NCBI RefSeq assembly: GCF_019430905.1
Contig: NZ_JAHYCA010000007.1
Coordinates: 124,001-188,000, forward strand
Direction of reading: 5' to 3'
Source of the DNA: Billgrantia antri
Lineage (GTDB): Bacteria; Pseudomonadota; Gammaproteobacteria; Pseudomonadales; Halomonadaceae
Length of the DNA stretch: 64,000 bases
Positions 62,771-64,000 of the stretch are shown here, piece after piece. Position 1 is the first letter of the stretch. Each line of letters opens with the position of its first letter. The notes beneath the pieces are model-generated. The model did no database searches. It saw nothing but the letters and a program-made list of their open reading frames with translations, and had not been told where the DNA came from. Both the position numbers and the translations under genes were made by a program.

Positions 62771-64000
62771 TTGCGCAGTCTACCGGCAACCCTTCCGATC
62801 CTGTTCGTCTGCGAAATCAGCTTCCTGCTCGGCCACGGCCTGATCATGACCCTGCTCGGGGTGCGCATGTCCATCGAGGGCTTCCCCTCGCAGATGGCGG
62901 GTCTGCTGATGTCGAGCTTCTCGCTTGGCTTCGTGCTGGGCAGCTATGCGCTGGAGAAGCGCATCCGCAGCGTCGGCCACATCCGCGTGTTCGCCGCCTG
63001 CGCCGGCCTGCTGGCGGTCACCGCGATGCTGCACGGGCTGTGGGTCAACCCCTGGGCCTGGCTGGCCTGGCGCCTGATCGGTGGTGTCGCCACCGCCGGC
63101 ATGCTAATGGTGATGGAGTCCTGGGTCTCGGGGGAGTCGACCAACGAGAACCGTGGACGGGTGCTGGCGCTCTACATGATCATCTCGACCCTGTCGCTGG
63201 CCGGCGGGCAGTGGATGCTCAATGTCGGCGATCCGTCGGGGCCCGCACTGTTCTCGCTGGTCGGCATGCTGTTCGCCCTGGCGCTGGTACCGCTGTCGAT
63301 CGTGCGTATCCAAGGCCCGCGCCAGGCCCACGACTTCCAGCCCCAGAAGATCCGCCTCAAGGCGCTGTACCAGCGTGCCCCGGTGGGGCTGGTCGGCGCC
63401 TTCACCGCCGGCATGATGGTCCAGGCGTTCTTTGCCATGACGCCCTTCTACGGCCAGGAGGTCGGCCTGAGCACCGGCGAGACGGCCCGCTTCATGGCCA
63501 TTACCACCATGGTGGCGCTGTTCGCCCAGTGGGGGCTGGGGCGGCTCTCCGATCGCATCGACCGGCGCAAGGTGATCCTCGGCATGGCGGTGGTGATGAC
63601 GGTCTCGGGTGCCTTCGTGTCGATGCTGGTGCGCATCGACTTCTGGATGCTGGTACTGGCCGCCTGCTTCCATACCGCCATGCTGCATACGCTCTATGCC
63701 CTCAGCCTGGCCCACACCAACGACTGGCTCGAACCCGGCGAGGTCGTGGCGGCCAACGCCAAGCTGATGATCTGGTACGGCATCGGCTCGATCATCGGCC
63801 CTTTCGCCGCTTCGCTGGTGATGCGCCTGGTTGGTCCCGATGGCCTGTGGGTGTTTCTCGGTGGCGCCTCGCTGGCGCTGGCAGCGTTCGTGGCCTGGCG
63901 CCTGCGCCGGCGTCCCGGCGTACCCGTCGAGGAGGTCGAGCAGGAGCCCTTCGTGGCGGTACCGACGCTGGAGACGCCACACTTCACCGAGCTCGATCCG
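62771..64000 (+). CDS. MFS transporter, 3' end beyond the window
   Basis: The frame is open from TTG 62771 to the edge (at least 410 residues). GGAGTGA lies 5 bases before this TTG, and the protein begins LRSLPATLPILFVCEISFLLGHG. About 12 hydrophobic segments are visible, with the MFS loop motif GLGRLSDRIDRRKVILG between helices 8 and 9. Substrate unknown. The chain near the edge is a charged tail (VEEVEQEPFVAVPTLE), so few residues may be missing. Confidence 0.82.
   Translation, partial: MRSLPATLPILFVCEISFLLGHGLIMTLLGVRMSIEGFPSQMAGLLMSSFSLGFVLGSYALEKRIRSVGHIRVFAACAGLLAVTAMLHGLWVNPWAWLAWRLIGGVATAGMLMVMESWVSGESTNENRGRVLALYMIISTLSLAGGQWMLNVGDPSGPALFSLVGMLFALALVPLSIVRIQGPRQAHDFQPQKIRLKALYQRAPVGLVGAFTAGMMVQAFFAMTPFYGQEVGLSTGETARFMAITTMVALFAQWGLGRLSDRIDRRKVILGMAVVMTVSGAFVSMLVRIDFWMLVLAACFHTAMLHTLYALSLAHTNDWLEPGEVVAANAKLMIWYGIGSIIGPFAASLVMRLVGPDGLWVFLGGASLALAAFVAWRLRRRPGVPVEEVEQEPFVAVPTLETPHFTELDP

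Overview
The window reads as the chromosome of a halophilic or halotolerant gammaproteobacterium of the Halomonas type. The evidence is high GC with acidic proteins, the gmk-rpoZ-spoT and rph-crc-pyrE gene orders shared with Pseudomonas and relatives, and a large glycine betaine uptake and catabolism region. This assignment is an inference from gene content; no 16S gene is present. No insertion sequence, phage gene or CRISPR array was seen.

Layout. 1-13 kb holds housekeeping genes: the end of an SDR/epimerase gene, a PagL-like lipid A deacylase, thpR, ridA, spoT, rpoZ and gmk. These are followed by a glutaminase, an AGCS-type sodium/amino acid symporter and a two-component system whose response regulator is sigma-54 dependent. 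A sigma-54 promoter and two tandem palindromes lie between regulator and symporter, so this block looks like a self-contained amino acid (probably glutamine) sensing and use module. 13-22 kb holds yicC, rph, a crc-like catalytically degenerate ExoIII homologue, pyrE, a YfaZ-like protein, trmL, rep, a two-haem cytochrome c, lhgO, tRNA-Arg(CCG), an amphi-Trp protein and a conserved-looking unknown protein. 22-27 kb holds a TRAP transporter operon that ends in a VanX/DdpX-type D-Ala-D-Ala dipeptidase, with a LysR regulator, followed by a FadR/GntR-type regulator.

28-44 kb is a glycine betaine degradation region: gbdR-like regulator, membrane-dipeptidase-like protein, DUF5943 protein, dgcA, dgcB, etfA and etfB, an IalB-like secreted protein, a BCCT betaine transporter, fdhA (formaldehyde dehydrogenase) and divergent gbcA/gbcB. 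44.5-51.7 kb holds a ModE-like/PBP regulator divergent from the NAD-dependent molybdenum formate dehydrogenase operon fdsGBA-fdhD-fdsD. 52-62 kb holds an L,D-transpeptidase with an unusual leader, then a single-direction selenoprotein block on the minus strand: fdnG (with an in-frame UGA and a SECIS hairpin), fdnH, fdnI, fdhE, selA, selB and selC. The window ends in an MFS transporter that runs off the edge.

How they work together. Betaine enters through the BCCT carrier. GbcAB and DgcAB each remove methyl groups as formaldehyde, passing electrons to the EtfAB pair where relevant. FdhA oxidises formaldehyde to formate. Formate is then oxidised either to give NADH in the cytoplasm (Fds) or to feed the quinone pool from the periplasm (Fdn, selenocysteine dependent). 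The selenocysteine machinery needed for Fdn is in the same block, except selD, which is not in this window. Sarcosine oxidase genes are also absent here.
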